From Avena insularis (taxonomy: Eukaryota > Streptophyta > Magnoliopsida > Poales > Poaceae): a stretch of DNA of 64,000 nt. The stretch covers positions 473,503,650-473,567,649 of the forward strand of contig CM042684.1 in assembly GCA_023614405.1 (NCBI GenBank). The letters are read 5' to 3'. The notes under the pieces are model-generated. The model saw nothing but the letters and a program-made list of their open reading frames with translations, was not told where the DNA came from and made no database searches. Shown piece by piece: positions 41,770 through 53,343 of the stretch. How positions within the stretch are numbered: the first letter of the stretch is position 1; every line of letters begins with the position of its first letter. Made by a program: the position numbers and the translations under genes.

Positions 41770-42205
41770 TGTCGTAGTGGTGGCACGGCAGATGCCATGG
41801 ATAGGATAAAGATGGGGCCAATGAGTGCTAGGGGAATCCAGGAAGGGAGAACGTGGTGATTCCATGCACAAATGTTCTTGCATTCTCTCTATCAATGGTG
41901 TTTACAAGTCCTCTTCAAGCTCTTGGTAAGAAGGAGACTATGTCTCTTACTCCCTACTAACTAGCTCTAGAGTTCTACCTTAGACAGAGAAAATGATCGA
42001 TCCCCCTCTATGGAGGCCTCGATGCTCCTTATATAGGGGAGCCCGAGTTACAATATTAGGGCACACGTGGCAGCATATTCGGAGAATATGCTCCTCGCCT
42101 AAAGTTAGATGCTTCTTTATTCTCTTTAATGGCTCATCCGGGCTTTGGACGTAACCCACATCATAATCTTTGTATTTAAGCGTCACCAGACACAGGCTAC
42201 GTCAT
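41770..42205 (-). repeat. Element I 3' LTR, left fragment
   Basis: Homologous to the start (+ strand) of the H LTRs: TGTCGTAGTGGTGGCACGGC, GATGCCATGGATAGG, AAGATGGGGCCAATG and CTTATATAGGGGAGCCC. It is cut at 42205 by element G, which inserted into this LTR. The rest of the LTR is missing to the right of G. Confidence 0.85.
42201..42205. repeat. Expected left target duplication of element G (GTCAT)
   Basis: GTCAT precedes the TGATGG terminus of G. The partner on the right was lost with the deletion at 62136/62137, so it cannot be confirmed. Confidence 0.5.
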
Positions 42206-43803
42206 TGATGGCCCAAAATATATCGAGCTCGTTGGGGAACCCCAAGAGGAAGGTATGATGAGCACAACAGCAAGTTTTCCCTCAGTTATGAAACCAAGGT
42301 TATCAATCCAGTAGGAGCAAGGAAACACCCCAAAGGTGTTGCTAGCTGAACTTTGGCAGGGCGCACTACCGGTGCCAGCAGCAACGTGGAGACCTGCACA
42401 ACACAACCACAGAACTCTGCCCCCAACTTGCGATGAGGTTGTCAATCTCACCGGTTTTGCTGAAAACAAAGGATTAAACGTATCGAGTGGAAGAAAGTAA
42501 TAGTTTGCAGAAAGTAAACATAAAGCAGCAAACAGTTGGTTGTAGATTGAAGATAAAAGAAAGGATCAGGGTCCATAGTTCACTAATGGTGGCTCTCCTT
42601 AAGATAGATGACATGTTGGGTGAACAAATTACAGCGGGGCAATTGACAAACATCAAGAAAGCATACAAGCATATACTACTCATCTTGACTCCTTTGAGAT
42701 TTTATTGGGCATTACAACATTATAAATAAACCGCCATCCAACTGCATCTATGACTAATAATCCACCTTCAGGTTATCATCCGAACCCCCTCTAGTATTAA
42801 GTTGCAAGTAACGGATAATTGCATTACGAATTGCGTGTAAAGTAAACAATATGATTGTTCTATGAACAAAGGATTGTTGTTTTGTCCCTAGTAGCAACAA
42901 CACATCTAGTACCTTAGAGATTTCTGTCACTTCCCGAGATTACTAGAGGCATGAACCCAATATCGAGCATAAATACTAACTCTTGGAGTTGCTAGCATCT
43001 ACTTGGCCAAGATAGCTACTAACAACGGAAAGCATGCAAGATCACAAATAACAAAGACATTATAGAATCAATAATCAATCTGAAATAGCATCTCAATATC
43101 CATCGGATCCCTGCAAACACAACATGTATTCATTACAAATAGATGATCTTGATCATGAACGGAGCTCACAAGATCTAAACATGATAGCACAAAGGAGGAG
43201 AACCAGCCATCTAGCTACTACATGGACCCGTAGTCCAGAGATGAACTACTCACGCATCACACCGGAGGCTTGCATGATGATGAAGAAGGCCTCCAGGGTG
43301 AATTCCCCTCTCCGGCAGGGTGCCGGGAAGAGCTTCAGATCCCTCTCGATCTAGGGATGGAGATGACGGCGGCTACAGACTCTTTCATGGAATTTTGATC
43401 AGGGTACTTAGGGTATCTTTATCGGAGGCAATATATAGGCGAAAGGAGAGACCGAGGGGGTGCCTGGGGCGGCCAGACCACCCCCTGGCGCGGGCCAAGC
43501 CTGGCCGCGTGGCCAGGTGGTGTGGCTGGGTCCCAGCCCCTCTCCATCTCGTATTTTGGCTCCTGGTGTCCCTCGGTGAAAAACTGACTTTGGCTTTTGT
43601 CCTGTCCAATTCCGAGAATATTCATTTTCTGACTTTCCTGGAACCAAAAACAGCAGAAAATAGGTAGTTGGTGCTGTGGCTCTTGTTAATAGGTTAGTCC
43701 AAGAAATCATATGAAAAGTACCCCAAAGTGTGGACAAAACATAAGAAAGTAGATAAAACAAGCATGGAACATCAAAAATTATGGATACGTTAGGAACGTA
43801 TCA
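42206..43803 (-). repeat. Element G 3' LTR
   Basis: 1598 bp, + strand TGATGGCCC ... GTATCA. It corresponds in reverse to the F LTR. The tip (43784-43802) has the perfect arms GATACGTT and AACGTATC around AGG. The PPT (AAGCTTGGGGATGT on the - strand) adjoins it at 43804-43817. Confidence 0.92.
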
Positions 43804-45301
43804 ACATCCCCAAGCTTAACTCCTGCTCGTCCTCAAGTAGGCAAGTCATAAAAAGAAAGAATAATTTTTGAGGTGACATGCACCATCATAAACTTGATCA
43901 AAGTATTTGTAAAACATTGATAGCTGGGATCATAGTACTTCAATCAAAACATGAAAGACAAAGTTCTAACAATAAGGCAAAGCAACTAAGTTGCAACATG
44001 AAAACGCATAAACAAAAGATTCATGAATAACAATGCTTTGCAAGACGTTTGTTTGTTTCACATAAAGAAAACATAGCATAGTGGCATTTAGCTTGTCCCT
44101 CATAGAATAGCAAACATAAATGCATAGGACACCTTCAACGTTCATAAGAGTGACTAGATACAAATAGTTTAAAACAAGCAATATCAAAGCTATGCATCAA
44201 TCAACAAGTCTTGGGACAATGCACATAGAACTAAGAATGGCAACTATGCTCTCAAAGTAGGTGCATAAAGATAGAAGGTGGAGACTCAACATAAAAGTAA
44301 AAGAAAGGCCTTCATAGAAGGAAGTAGGGATTCAAGTCTCATAATGAGCTTCTAAAAATTATGGTACTTATTAGCTTCCAGCTCGCATTGCCCCTATCAT
44401 AAGCATCTTGAAGGTGATTAAGGTTAAAGTGACACAACTAAGTGGATATGCCTGACAAGTTATAAACCGAAGTCTCATGCCCCTTACTTACGAAAACCGA
44501 ACCTCATACTACTAAACTTTAGTCACAAGTAAGCTCTTGTCATTGTAAGTACATATGTATCATAAAGAACTGCCAACGAGGTACCCCTTGTACATGATAC
44601 CGGAGCTATCCCATAATCAAAATGACAAGGCAAGCAGACAATGAGAATCTCAGTGATCTTTTTTATTTGCTATTTGCATAGGTTTTTTTATTGAGGATGC
44701 TTCATAGAGTGCTCATTATGGTTATGCTGCAAGTTTCCACCATGATTAGGCATGTAGGCTAGCGGCCCAGGCGTTTCTCTAACACACATATGAACTCCAT
44801 GATCTTACAAGTTCCCCTTTTATTTCACACCACCGGGATCCATAAGCAAAAGAACATGATATCAACGGGGTACAAAGTACATGTGCAATGTTGAAAGCGT
44901 TCCCCATGATACATGGTTCTGCTAACTTCAACTTATAAAGCGCAAGAATATACGCAACAAAGATGGACGTAATGGTTCAAGTTTATTAAATGCAAGAAAG
45001 TAAAGTGTGCCATCAAGTTCGTGAGAGCTTTAATCACTAGTTTTCTCATAACAAGTTTAATTCGGAAGGTAGACAAAAACATGAATATACTTGGAATAGC
45101 ATATGCTAATAGGTAGGTATCATGGACTCTTTGGAATAACATCGTTTAAGGAATTGGATGCATGAGTGGAACTCACACTTGGTTGCAGAGGCTAGCAAAA
45201 GACTGGGAGCGACCAACTAAGAGAGAAATAATGGCCATAATCATGCATATCGACAAAACATCATTGATCAAAGCATAAAGTGATACTACAAGTTGAAAAC
45301 T
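43804..45301 (-). other. Element G non-coding 3' internal region
   Basis: No gene. In reverse it matches A at about 7060-8616 and 9625-10097, including the PPT. It ends at the H insertion. Confidence 0.8.
45297..45301. repeat. Target site duplication of element H, left copy (AAACT)
   Basis: AAACT before TGTCGTGG; repeated at 57567-57571 after CCCAACA. The flanking G sequence is continuous when compared with A near 7050-7070. Confidence 0.95.
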
Positions 45302-46033
45302 TGTCGTGGTGGTGGTACAACAGATGCCATGGATAGGCTAAAGATGGGGCCAATGTGTGCTAGGGGAATCCAGGGAAGGAGAGCGTGGTGATTCCACACA
45401 TGGAAGTTCTTGTATATTCTCAATCAATGGTGTTTTCAAGTACTCTTGAGGCTCTTAGCAAGAAGGAGACAATGTCTCTTACCCCCTACCAACTAGCCCT
45501 AGAGTTCTACCTTAGACTGAGAATGATTCCTCTATTTGCCGTCCTCCCTCTCTATGGAGGCCCTGATGCTCCTTATATAGGGGAGCCCGGGTTACAATTC
45601 TAGGGCACAGGTGGTAGCATATTGTACGAATATGCTCCTTTCCTAAAGCAGATGCTTCTTTATTCTTCTTTAACGGCTCGTCCGGGCTTTGGACGTAACC
45701 CGCAACATCATCCTTGTCTTTTGGCGTCACGGGCTACGTCATTCGGCTTTGCCTGCGTCACCTTGGTCACCACTGACCTGCTGGTCCTCTCCTTTACTTT
45801 ACTTTGCTCATGCTTCAGCTAATAAAGCCACCTTTTGACCAGCGGGGAATTCCTTCTCTTTGAAGCCAAGATAATCCGGCTAGCATATAGCTAATCCGGC
45901 CTACCCAATTACCTACAAAATAGATAGGCATGGTCGGCATAGATCTTATGCCAGCCGGGCCATTGTCAAGGAAATGCCCCATGGGCCGGGCCACACCGTG
46001 ATTCGGCCTGCCTTGAGGTGACCCGGTCAGCAC
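45302..46033 (-). repeat. Element H 3' LTR, inner end missing
   Basis: Matches 56757-57480 of the 5' LTR up to GGTCAGCACTT. The remaining 80 bp or so (the TATACCCCGGCG ... CCAACA part) are absent and aORF-type sequence follows directly. The intact side starts TGTCGTGGTGG. Confidence 0.88.
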
Positions 46034-49000
46034 TTTGCACGCAGCGCTGGTAAGGCCTCTTCTCTAAGGGATTGGCCAGACGATGATGATTCGGACATTG
46101 AGGTCCTTGAGGTACTTGATCCGGTTCTTATTTCTTATTTGCATCTGGCTTATGTTCGAATGTTCAGCTAACCCGGACGCTCAGGTCCATGAGGGTCCTC
46201 GCTTGCCACGGTGGCCCGGCCCGACCCCTTCCTGAAGCACGCACTACCCGGCCCAGCTTGGAGGCCACGCCCAAGAAGAGGCAAAAGAAGTCCGGGGTTA
46301 AACCCTCGGCCAAGCCTGTCGCCAAGAGCACAGTCCAAAGGGCACCCAAACCTTGGGCTCCTCCTACCGTTGACGAGTAAGTCTTTGTAGCATTGCTACT
46401 TCAGATTCTTCCATTGCTTGCCTTAGCCTCTGGTTGGTTCTTTCTTTTTGACTGGCTGTCCTTCCTTTTTTCTAGAGCTTCTGTGGACATCTCCTAGAGC
46501 GGTTCCGGCATAGCCTCCCCACTCCGGAGCGATCCCTCTCCCCCCGCAATGATGATCATCGTCCGCTTAGCCCTATTCATGAGGGTTCTGCGCCCACGCC
46601 TGACCAGAGTCCATCTTGTCAAGAGGAGGGCAACGTCGACGCGGGGGGTAGTGGGCCGGATCTGGATACGGCAATGCTGGATCTGCCCAGCTCCTTGGCC
46701 TCTATGCCCAACGTTGAGGCGCCAGCTTCATCGATGCCGCCCCAGTATCCTAGTACCAGCAACAACACCAGCAACACCAGCAGCAGCAACAACACCAGCA
46801 ACACCACCAGCAGCAGCAACAACAACACCAGCATCAGCAACACCAGCACCAGCAGCAACAACACCAGCAACAACAGCAACAACAGCCGCAGCAAGAGCCT
46901 CCAAGCCTCCTAAGGGGAAAGCTCCTTCGGCCCCCACCAGGTCTGCCCCTTCAATCACTGATTTCTTTCAACACGCTCCTCAACCCTCATCCGGCAAAGC
47001 TAAGAATACTTCCGGGTCAACCGTCCGGCCAGCTTCGGATCGAGGAGGCGTGACAGCTGGTTTTGCACACCAGCCCCGCTGCGGTTCAATCCGCCAGGCG
47101 TGAGGCCCATGTGAAGGGCCTAGTGACGAGCCATTCTGCGAGTGGCGAGAGTTACAGTCCACTACTCCTTGAGTACGTGAAGAACTGGAACAACACCGAA
47201 TTCGTCGACCCTTAGGGCGATCTCCCAGAAAAGTTCGGCCCTGTCGAGTTCAGCGCGCAGATGAACTCCGCTACTCAGGCTATCTCCCTGGCTGGCCGGA
47301 TGATGGAGGTAATCCTTTTTCTCTGTTATTGATGTTTTTCATAACTTAGCATTTGTAGGTATATCCTAGTCCCTGAGCCTCCGAGGGGATAACTTGTTAT
47401 TCGGTCGGATGCTCCCTAGTTTTTGTTCATATCGTCATTAATTTGCAATAAATTTTGGGCCGGGTCTAGTTCCCTTGGCCCAGATCATGTAGTCTTCAAA
47501 TATCCACACACCTAGAGCCGGGTTAAGTTCCACTTGGCCCGGATCTTGTAGACTTTGAATATCCACAAACCTAGAGCCGAGTTAAGTTCCACTTGGCCTG
47601 AATCTTGTAGACTTCGAATATCCACACACCTAGAGCCGGGTTAAGTTCCACTTGGCCTAGATCTTGTATACTTCGAATATCCACACACCTAGAGCCGGGT
47701 TAAGTTCCACTTGGCCCGGATCTTGTATACTTCGAATATCCACACACCTAGAGCCGGGTTAAGTTCCACTTGGCCCAGATCTTGTATACTTCGAATATCC
47801 ACACACCTAGAGCCGGGTTAAGTTCCACTTGGGCCGGATCTTGTAGACTTCAAATAATTTCTACTTTGCCTTTGAACTTTTGTCTCTTTTCTTGTTTCAG
47901 ATTACCACTAACCGCCGAACCGCTGAGTTCTAGCGCCTACTGGACTCCTACAAAGACATACACGGGCGTTATGGTAAACTCTTGGAGGAGTACCAGAAGA
48001 GGCGTTAGTTTCCATTTCTCTCCCTTCCTTGTTCATTCAAACTTCTTAGAACTTATATGAATGTTTTGTCCGGATTACGCAGCCGAGGTTGAGGCTGAGA
48101 ATATAATCACGAGGAAGAATCTTGCGGAGATCAAAGGTAACTTCATCCCCTTTACATGATCATTGTACCCTCTGTGCGTTATCCAGTGGACACTCATATT
48201 TTGGGTCCTCCGGATCATGTTGCAGTTGCTCTTGAGGACAGTGTCCCTATGCCTGAACTGATGACCCACTGACTGGAACAATCAGGGAAGTATGAAGCTG
48301 AACTGAAGAAGAAGGACGCTGAGATAGCTCGGCTCCAGCATCAGGACTCGAAGATTACTCGGCTGAATGACGAAATCCAGAGGCTCAAGTGCTCTCATCA
48401 GTCCGCGCTGGAGAAGGCTGATCATGAGTTTGCTGAAGAGAAGGAGCGTTTAGTTACACAAATATCTAAGGACAAGAGCCTACTGGAGGAAGCCGACGTC
48501 AAACTTACATCGACAATCACTGAGTACGAAAAACTCCGGGTCCACAACGCCAACACTGATTCCGAGCTTCAACGACTTCTGTTCCAGATTGTGCGTAAGT
48601 TCTCCGCTCTTGCTTGATCTGTTACAATTCGGATTTGGTCTAGCCGCTCAACATTGCTCCTCTTATCCTTAAGCAAATTTCTAGAGAGCGACACATTTGC
48701 CGCCTCTGTCGTACGCGAATCCCATGAGTAGCGTGGAGTTCCTGCTGGCCCTGACGCCGAGCCAATTCCCTATACCACAGAGGATCTCCTGGCGAGTCTC
48801 ACCGCTCGTCTTGAGATAGTAAAGAATTTCGGCGCGGACATTGTCCCAACGGCAACATGGATGTTCGGCTGCCTCTGGCCCGGTGAGACCATTCCCAAGA
48901 AAACCTCAGACTTCATAGCCAAGCCATGGAATGTGACATGCAACTGCACCTGTGGCGCGAATCTGCGGCACGGGCTGGAGCCGACATTGCTCTGAAGTTT

Positions 49001-49365
49001 GTGCTTTCATGGTATGAAGGGATTGACTTGGCATTGCTCAAGCATATGCGCACCGGGTCTAAGTGGTGCGAGGATCCGGAGTGGATCACGCGCTGCTAGG
49101 CCTGTGCAAACAATCTTATCTAGTATTCCTTCTGCCATGCCTGGAATGAGGGGCCGAGCTTCCTTGATATTGCTGATGACGAGATTGTCTCTGGAGCTGA
49201 AGAAGAAGGGAGTGAGAGCGAGGGCTCCGAGTTAGGCGACGAGGCTGAAGACCCGGAGAACAACGAAGTTGATCCGGAGGCCGAAACCGAAGCTAGCTCT
49301 CCTCCCGCACACTCCGGAGTACCTCCCTCAATAGATGATTCTCCTGCTGCTTCTGTCCCTTGAAA
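46034..49365 (+). pseudogene. Element H antisense ORF, multi-exon
   Basis: Coding-like segments on the + strand, opposite gag-pol. An acidic segment and a Lys-rich segment (TPKKRQKKSGVKPSAKPVAK) end at the likely donor 46378. A second block, 46549-47308, holds an Ala/Thr/Pro-rich stretch encoded by a CAN-type trinucleotide repeat, KGKAPSAPTRSAPSITDFFQ, then LLEYVKNWNNTEFVDP and the exon end MNSATQAISLAGRMME. An intron at about 47309-47900 contains the 59-bp repeats. Later exons encode a long coiled coil (KYEAELKKKDAEIARLQHQD, at 48290-48595), then LSWYEGIDLALLKHM and an acidic tail (GAEEEGSESEGSELGDEAED) to 49363. Stops and shifts make it a pseudogene. The function is unknown; element I has the same gene. 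Confidence 0.62.
47454..47866 (+). repeat. 59-bp tandem repeat inside an aORF intron
   Basis: Seven units; TAGAGCCG starts at 47513, 47572, 47631, 47690, 47749 and 47808 with exact 59-base spacing, plus one diverged unit before. Each unit runs GGGTTAAGTTCCACTTGGCC, GATCTTGTA, CTTCGAATATCCACACACC. The array lies wholly within the predicted intron 47309-47900. Element I has the same array at 63871-64000. Confidence 0.93.
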
Positions 49366-50077
49366 AACACTCATCATATTTATCAAATCCCCGGAATGCC
49401 GGGCGCAGATGTAATTAAACACTTTGGTTTGTTTGTGCTACCATTTTATGTTTCGAACTAAGTTTTTATTTCCGGATTATCATGGGCGAAGTCCCCGAGT
49501 TTCATTTTCTTATTCCACCAATTTTTGTCTCGGCTCACGTCTACCTTGATTCGATTTTTTGACTTACGAGTCCGAGGTTCAAAAAATTGACTTAACAATA
49601 CTTGAAACCTTGAGATTAGCTCAAAATGATTTGGCACCTTAGTGAAGAAAATAAACTAAGGGTTAGCCAAAAAACCAATGTCGGCCCGCTTAAGCTATTT
49701 TTCCTTAGTTGTTTTTCATGTGCTTCGCCATTCCAAACTTGTTCTCTTGCTTGCCATGAAGCCAATTCTTATTGGACAACAGCAAAGTCGAAGAGTTAGG
49801 TTTTTGGTGCTAACACATTACTAATCCAACTAAGGCATAATCGACTTAACCCAGCCGACATAAAAAATACGAAAACAAGACAAGTGTTATAACAGTCCCC
49901 GAGTCTCTGCTTGGGGTAGCAAAGTTTTTATTGATAAGCTCACTGCCGACATACATACCGACATACGAGTAGTTCAGATACATTCACCTCTTAGGTGTAG
50001 AAAGGACGCAGCAGTGCTACGTTCCATGGTCTTTTGGATTCCTCTCCTGACTTGTCCTCCATGTTCTTTTGCTGGGG
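49366..50077. other. Spacer between the antisense ORF and pol of element H
   Basis: About 700 bp with no long ORF. The + strand aORF and - strand pol converge here, so it likely holds both 3' untranslated regions. Confidence 0.65.
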
Positions 50078-51129
50078 CTATGCATCAATAAGATAGTAGG
50101 AATCATTTCGCAAAGCTTTGCTCACAATGAAGGGCCCTTCCCATGGGGGAGATAGCTTGTGCATGCCAGCGGTGCGCTGTATTAGCCTCAACACCAAATC
50201 ACCTTCCCGAAAAACTCGGGGGTTTACTTTCCGGCTATGATAGCGTCGGAGATTTTGCTGGTATATGGCGGATCTGGACAAGGCCAGTTCTCTCGCTTCT
50301 TCTAGTAGATCAACATCATTCTGCCAGGCTTCGCACACTTCGGCTTCTGTGTATTGGGTGACCCTAGGAGAATCATGCTCTATGTCGGCTGGTAATACAG
50401 CTTCTTCCCCATATACCAGAAAGAATGGCGTATAGCCTGTTGATCGATTTGGAGTTGTTCTTAAACTCCATAGTACCGCTGGTAGTTCTTCTATCTAGCA
50501 CCCCACTGATCTTTGCAGCGGCTCTATGAGCCGGGGTTTTATCTCGGACAATACTAGTCCGTTGGATCTTTCCACTTGCCCGTTCGACGTGGGGTGGGAA
50601 CTGAGGTGACATCTAACCGGATCTTCTTTTCCTGGCAGAACCTCGCAAATGCTCCTTCGACAAAATTTGTCCCGTTATCAGTTATGATGCTATGGGGGTA
50701 GCCGTACCTTAAGATTATATCCTTGAGGAATCTTACTGCTGTTGCCCCATCACATTTCTGAATTGGTTTCACTTCAATCCATTTGGTGAACTTGTCAACC
50801 ATGACCAGCATGTGGGTCATCCCTCCTTTGGCCGGCTTAAATGGTCCTACCATATCTAGGCACCATACAACAAATGGCCATGTAATTGGGATAGTTTTCA
50901 GCTCCGACATTGGCAGGTGAGTTTTCGCGGCGTATCTTTGACAACTGTTACATTTTCTCACCAAGTCCTTTGCTTGCTCCAAAGCACTGGGCCAATAAAA
51001 TCTGTGTCGGAAAGCTTTTGCTACTAAGGCCCTTGAGGATGCATGGTGGCCACATTCCCCTTGGTGAGTATCCCAGAGTATGTCAAGTCCTTCTTCCGGA
51101 TCAACGCAGTGTTGTAGTACCGCTGTCAC
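50078..51129 (-). pseudogene. pol: Element H integrase
   Basis: The zinc-finger region HQGECGHHASS ... CNSCQRYA, then core Asp residues in VWCLDMVGPF and IITDNGTNF, are in one frame (50554-51129). The third acidic region is lost because the frame changes at SVPTPRRTG, where relatives read the HPQ-x-NGQVE-type motif. The C-terminal domain (EARELALSRSAIYQQNLRRY, EGDLVLRLIQR, LSPPWEGPFIV) is in another frame at 50078-50338. The intact HHCC and core here show what is missing from element C. Confidence 0.88.
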
Positions 51130-51333
51130 ACTCCTTTTCTATAATTTGGCGTTGATAATGGTATAAGCTTTTTCCCTTCTTTGAACTTGCCTCGAACTTA
51201 TTTCATCATCTGGCAAGATTCCCTCTTTCAGGAAATCAAAAATTGGCTTGGCCCAAGATGGTATAGGTCGGACGGGAAATGGTTCCTCGTCTACTTCCAT
51301 TACATCCACCGACATAACTCCCGCCGGATCAAA

Positions 51334-52311
51334 CTACACAGTCCCCGGATTTGCTGAAGCAGACCCCGGGTTTGCTGAGGTGCTTCCCCATTCTATCTCC
51401 ATAGGTGCAGCTCCTGATCCGGTGAGCGCCAGGATATAAATTGAATCTGATTCGGGTGACGGTGTGATAGACGGTTTTCTCAAGTGCTCCAAAGCCACAT
51501 TTGGCGGAATGGGTTGCCAGGATGAGCCCAGCTTAGACAGTGTATCTGCTGCCTCGTTTTTGCTCCGAGGTACGTGATGGAACTCACACCCTTCGGAAAA
51601 CCCGCTTATCTTCTGGACATGGAACCTATACAAGGCCATGTTAGCATCCAGGGCATCCCAATTTCTAGACACTTGCTGTACCACCAAATCTGAATCTTCA
51701 AAGCACTGTATCCGACGTATCCCCACTTCCTTTGCCACTTTGAGACCATGTACCAATGCTTCGTACTCCGCCACATTATTCGAGGCACTAAAATGGATCT
51801 GTAGGACATACTTCAGTTGATCCTTCTTGGGCGAGGTAAGCACTACCCCAGCGCCTAATCCATCTTTCAGTTTGGATCCGTCAAAGTGCATTTGCCAGTA
51901 ATTGGAGTTCGGCAGGGGTGGCTTGTATTGCATTTCAGCCCAGTCCACAAAGAAATTCGCCACAGCTTGTGATTTGATCGCATCACTTCTGTCGAACTGT
52001 GGCGCGTATGGAGCTAATTCGATATCCCACTTTGCTATTCTGCCGCTTGCGTCCTTGTTACTCATGATCTCTGAGATAGGCGCCTCACATATCACCTTGA
52101 TGGGGTGTTCCTCGAAATAGTGCTTGGGCTTCTTGGCCGACATATATACGTTATACGCCATCTTCTGATAATGAGGATAGTTCTGTTTTAACGCTGATAA
52201 TACTTCGGTCAGATAATACACCGGCCTTTGCACCAACTTTCCTTCTTCCTCGCGCTCCACTATGATCAATGCACTTACGACTCGGTTGGTCGCGGCTACG
52301 TAAAGCAACAT
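51334..52311 (-). pseudogene. pol: Element H dual RNase H region
   Basis: Residues 1-115 are the ordinary gypsy RNase H in weakened form (LLYVAATNRVVSALIIVERE, RPVYYLTEVLSALKQNYPHY, KKPKHYFEEHPIKVICEAP). Residues 140-265 are a second RNase H with all expected acidic residues: MHFDGSKLKDGLGAGVVL, NNVAEYEALVHGL, FEDSDLVVQQ and KNEAADTLSKLG. The second domain matches the archaeal-like RNase H described in Tat-lineage elements. The frame ends in a Ser/Ala/Asn/Pro repeat (SANPGSASANPG) at 51334. Confidence 0.86.
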
Positions 52312-53289
52312 TGGTTCCTTTTGGTAGTGGTGCAGCTAGGATTGGCGCGGTAGATAGCATCTTTTTCAATTCTTGAAATGCAAGATCCGTTTGTGGTGTC
52401 CATGTGAACTTGTCTGCCTTTTTCATTAGCTGATAGAGGGGCAAAGCCTTCTCTCCCAGCCAACATACGAACCGACTTAACGATGCCAGACAACCAGTGA
52501 ACTTCTGGACATCGTTAAGACACTTTGGCAATTCCATTCTTTCTATGGACCAGATTTTCATTGGGTTAGCTTCAATGCCGCGGCTAGATACCAAGAAACC
52601 GAGTAACTTTCCAGCTGGTACGCCGAAGGTGCATTTCTCCAGATTCAGTTTCACTCGGAACCTTCTCAAGTTCGCGAATGTCTGCCGGATATCCTCAAGG
52701 AGCGTACTGCTTTCCTTGGTTTTTATCACCACATCATCCACATACACCTGCACATTCCGACCTATTTGGTCATGCAAGCATTTTTGCATACACCGTTGGT
52801 ACGTTGCTCCTGCATTACGTAATCCAAATGGCATAGTTCGATAGCAATAAGCCCCGTACGGGGTAATGAACGTAGTCTTTATTTGATCATCGAATTCAGG
52901 GGTATCTAATGGAAACCAGAATACGCATCAATGAATGACAGTAGCTCACATCCGGCAGTTGAGTCTATGACTTGATCTATTCTAGGGAGTGGAAATGGAT
53001 CTTTTGGACACGCCTTATTCAGGTTCGTGTAGTTAATACACATTCGCCATACCACTGCTACGTTCGGATCATATTTCTTTTTCTCCACCAGCATCAGATT
53101 AGAGAGCCAATCCGGATAGAGTACCTCCATGATAAATCCTGCCGCCAGTAATTTTGCTATTTCATCTCCAATTACTTTTATTCTATCTTCTGCGAAACGC
53201 CTGAGAGGCTGCTTTACCAGCTTAGCCCCGGGTCTTACATTCAATGAGTGCTCAGCCAACTCCCTCGGTACACCTTGCAGATCTTGCAT
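52151..53289 (-). pseudogene. pol: Element H reverse transcriptase
   Basis: The N-terminal part (52906-53289) has ELAEHSLNVRPGAKLVKQPL, VEKKKYDPNVAVVWRMCINY and the first catalytic Asp in FIDAYSGFH. After a frameshift at about 52840-52906 the rest (from 52834) has MPFGLRNAGATYQRCMQ, the YVDD box in VQVYVDDVVIKT, SSRGIEANPMKI and the connection, with another shift near 52305. The sequence is clearly related to B and C but a different family. Confidence 0.9.
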
Positions 53290-53343
53290 AGACCAAGCAA
53301 AGATATCCCGATTCTCACGGAGGAAGTTGACGAGCTCGCTTTC

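Noticed and set aside
42487..42729. Short ORFs in the G and F LTRs (also near 61287 and 43124)
   Set aside because: They are LTR sequence read in both directions; lengths are near the chance level and no motif is present.
46750..46900. CAG/CAA microsatellite encoding polyglutamine
   Set aside because: The frame shared with I and joined to the flanking conserved residues gives Ala/Thr/Pro, not Gln.
47454..47866. Centromeric or subtelomeric satellite
   Set aside because: Only seven units, located within an element intron and found again in the same place in element I.
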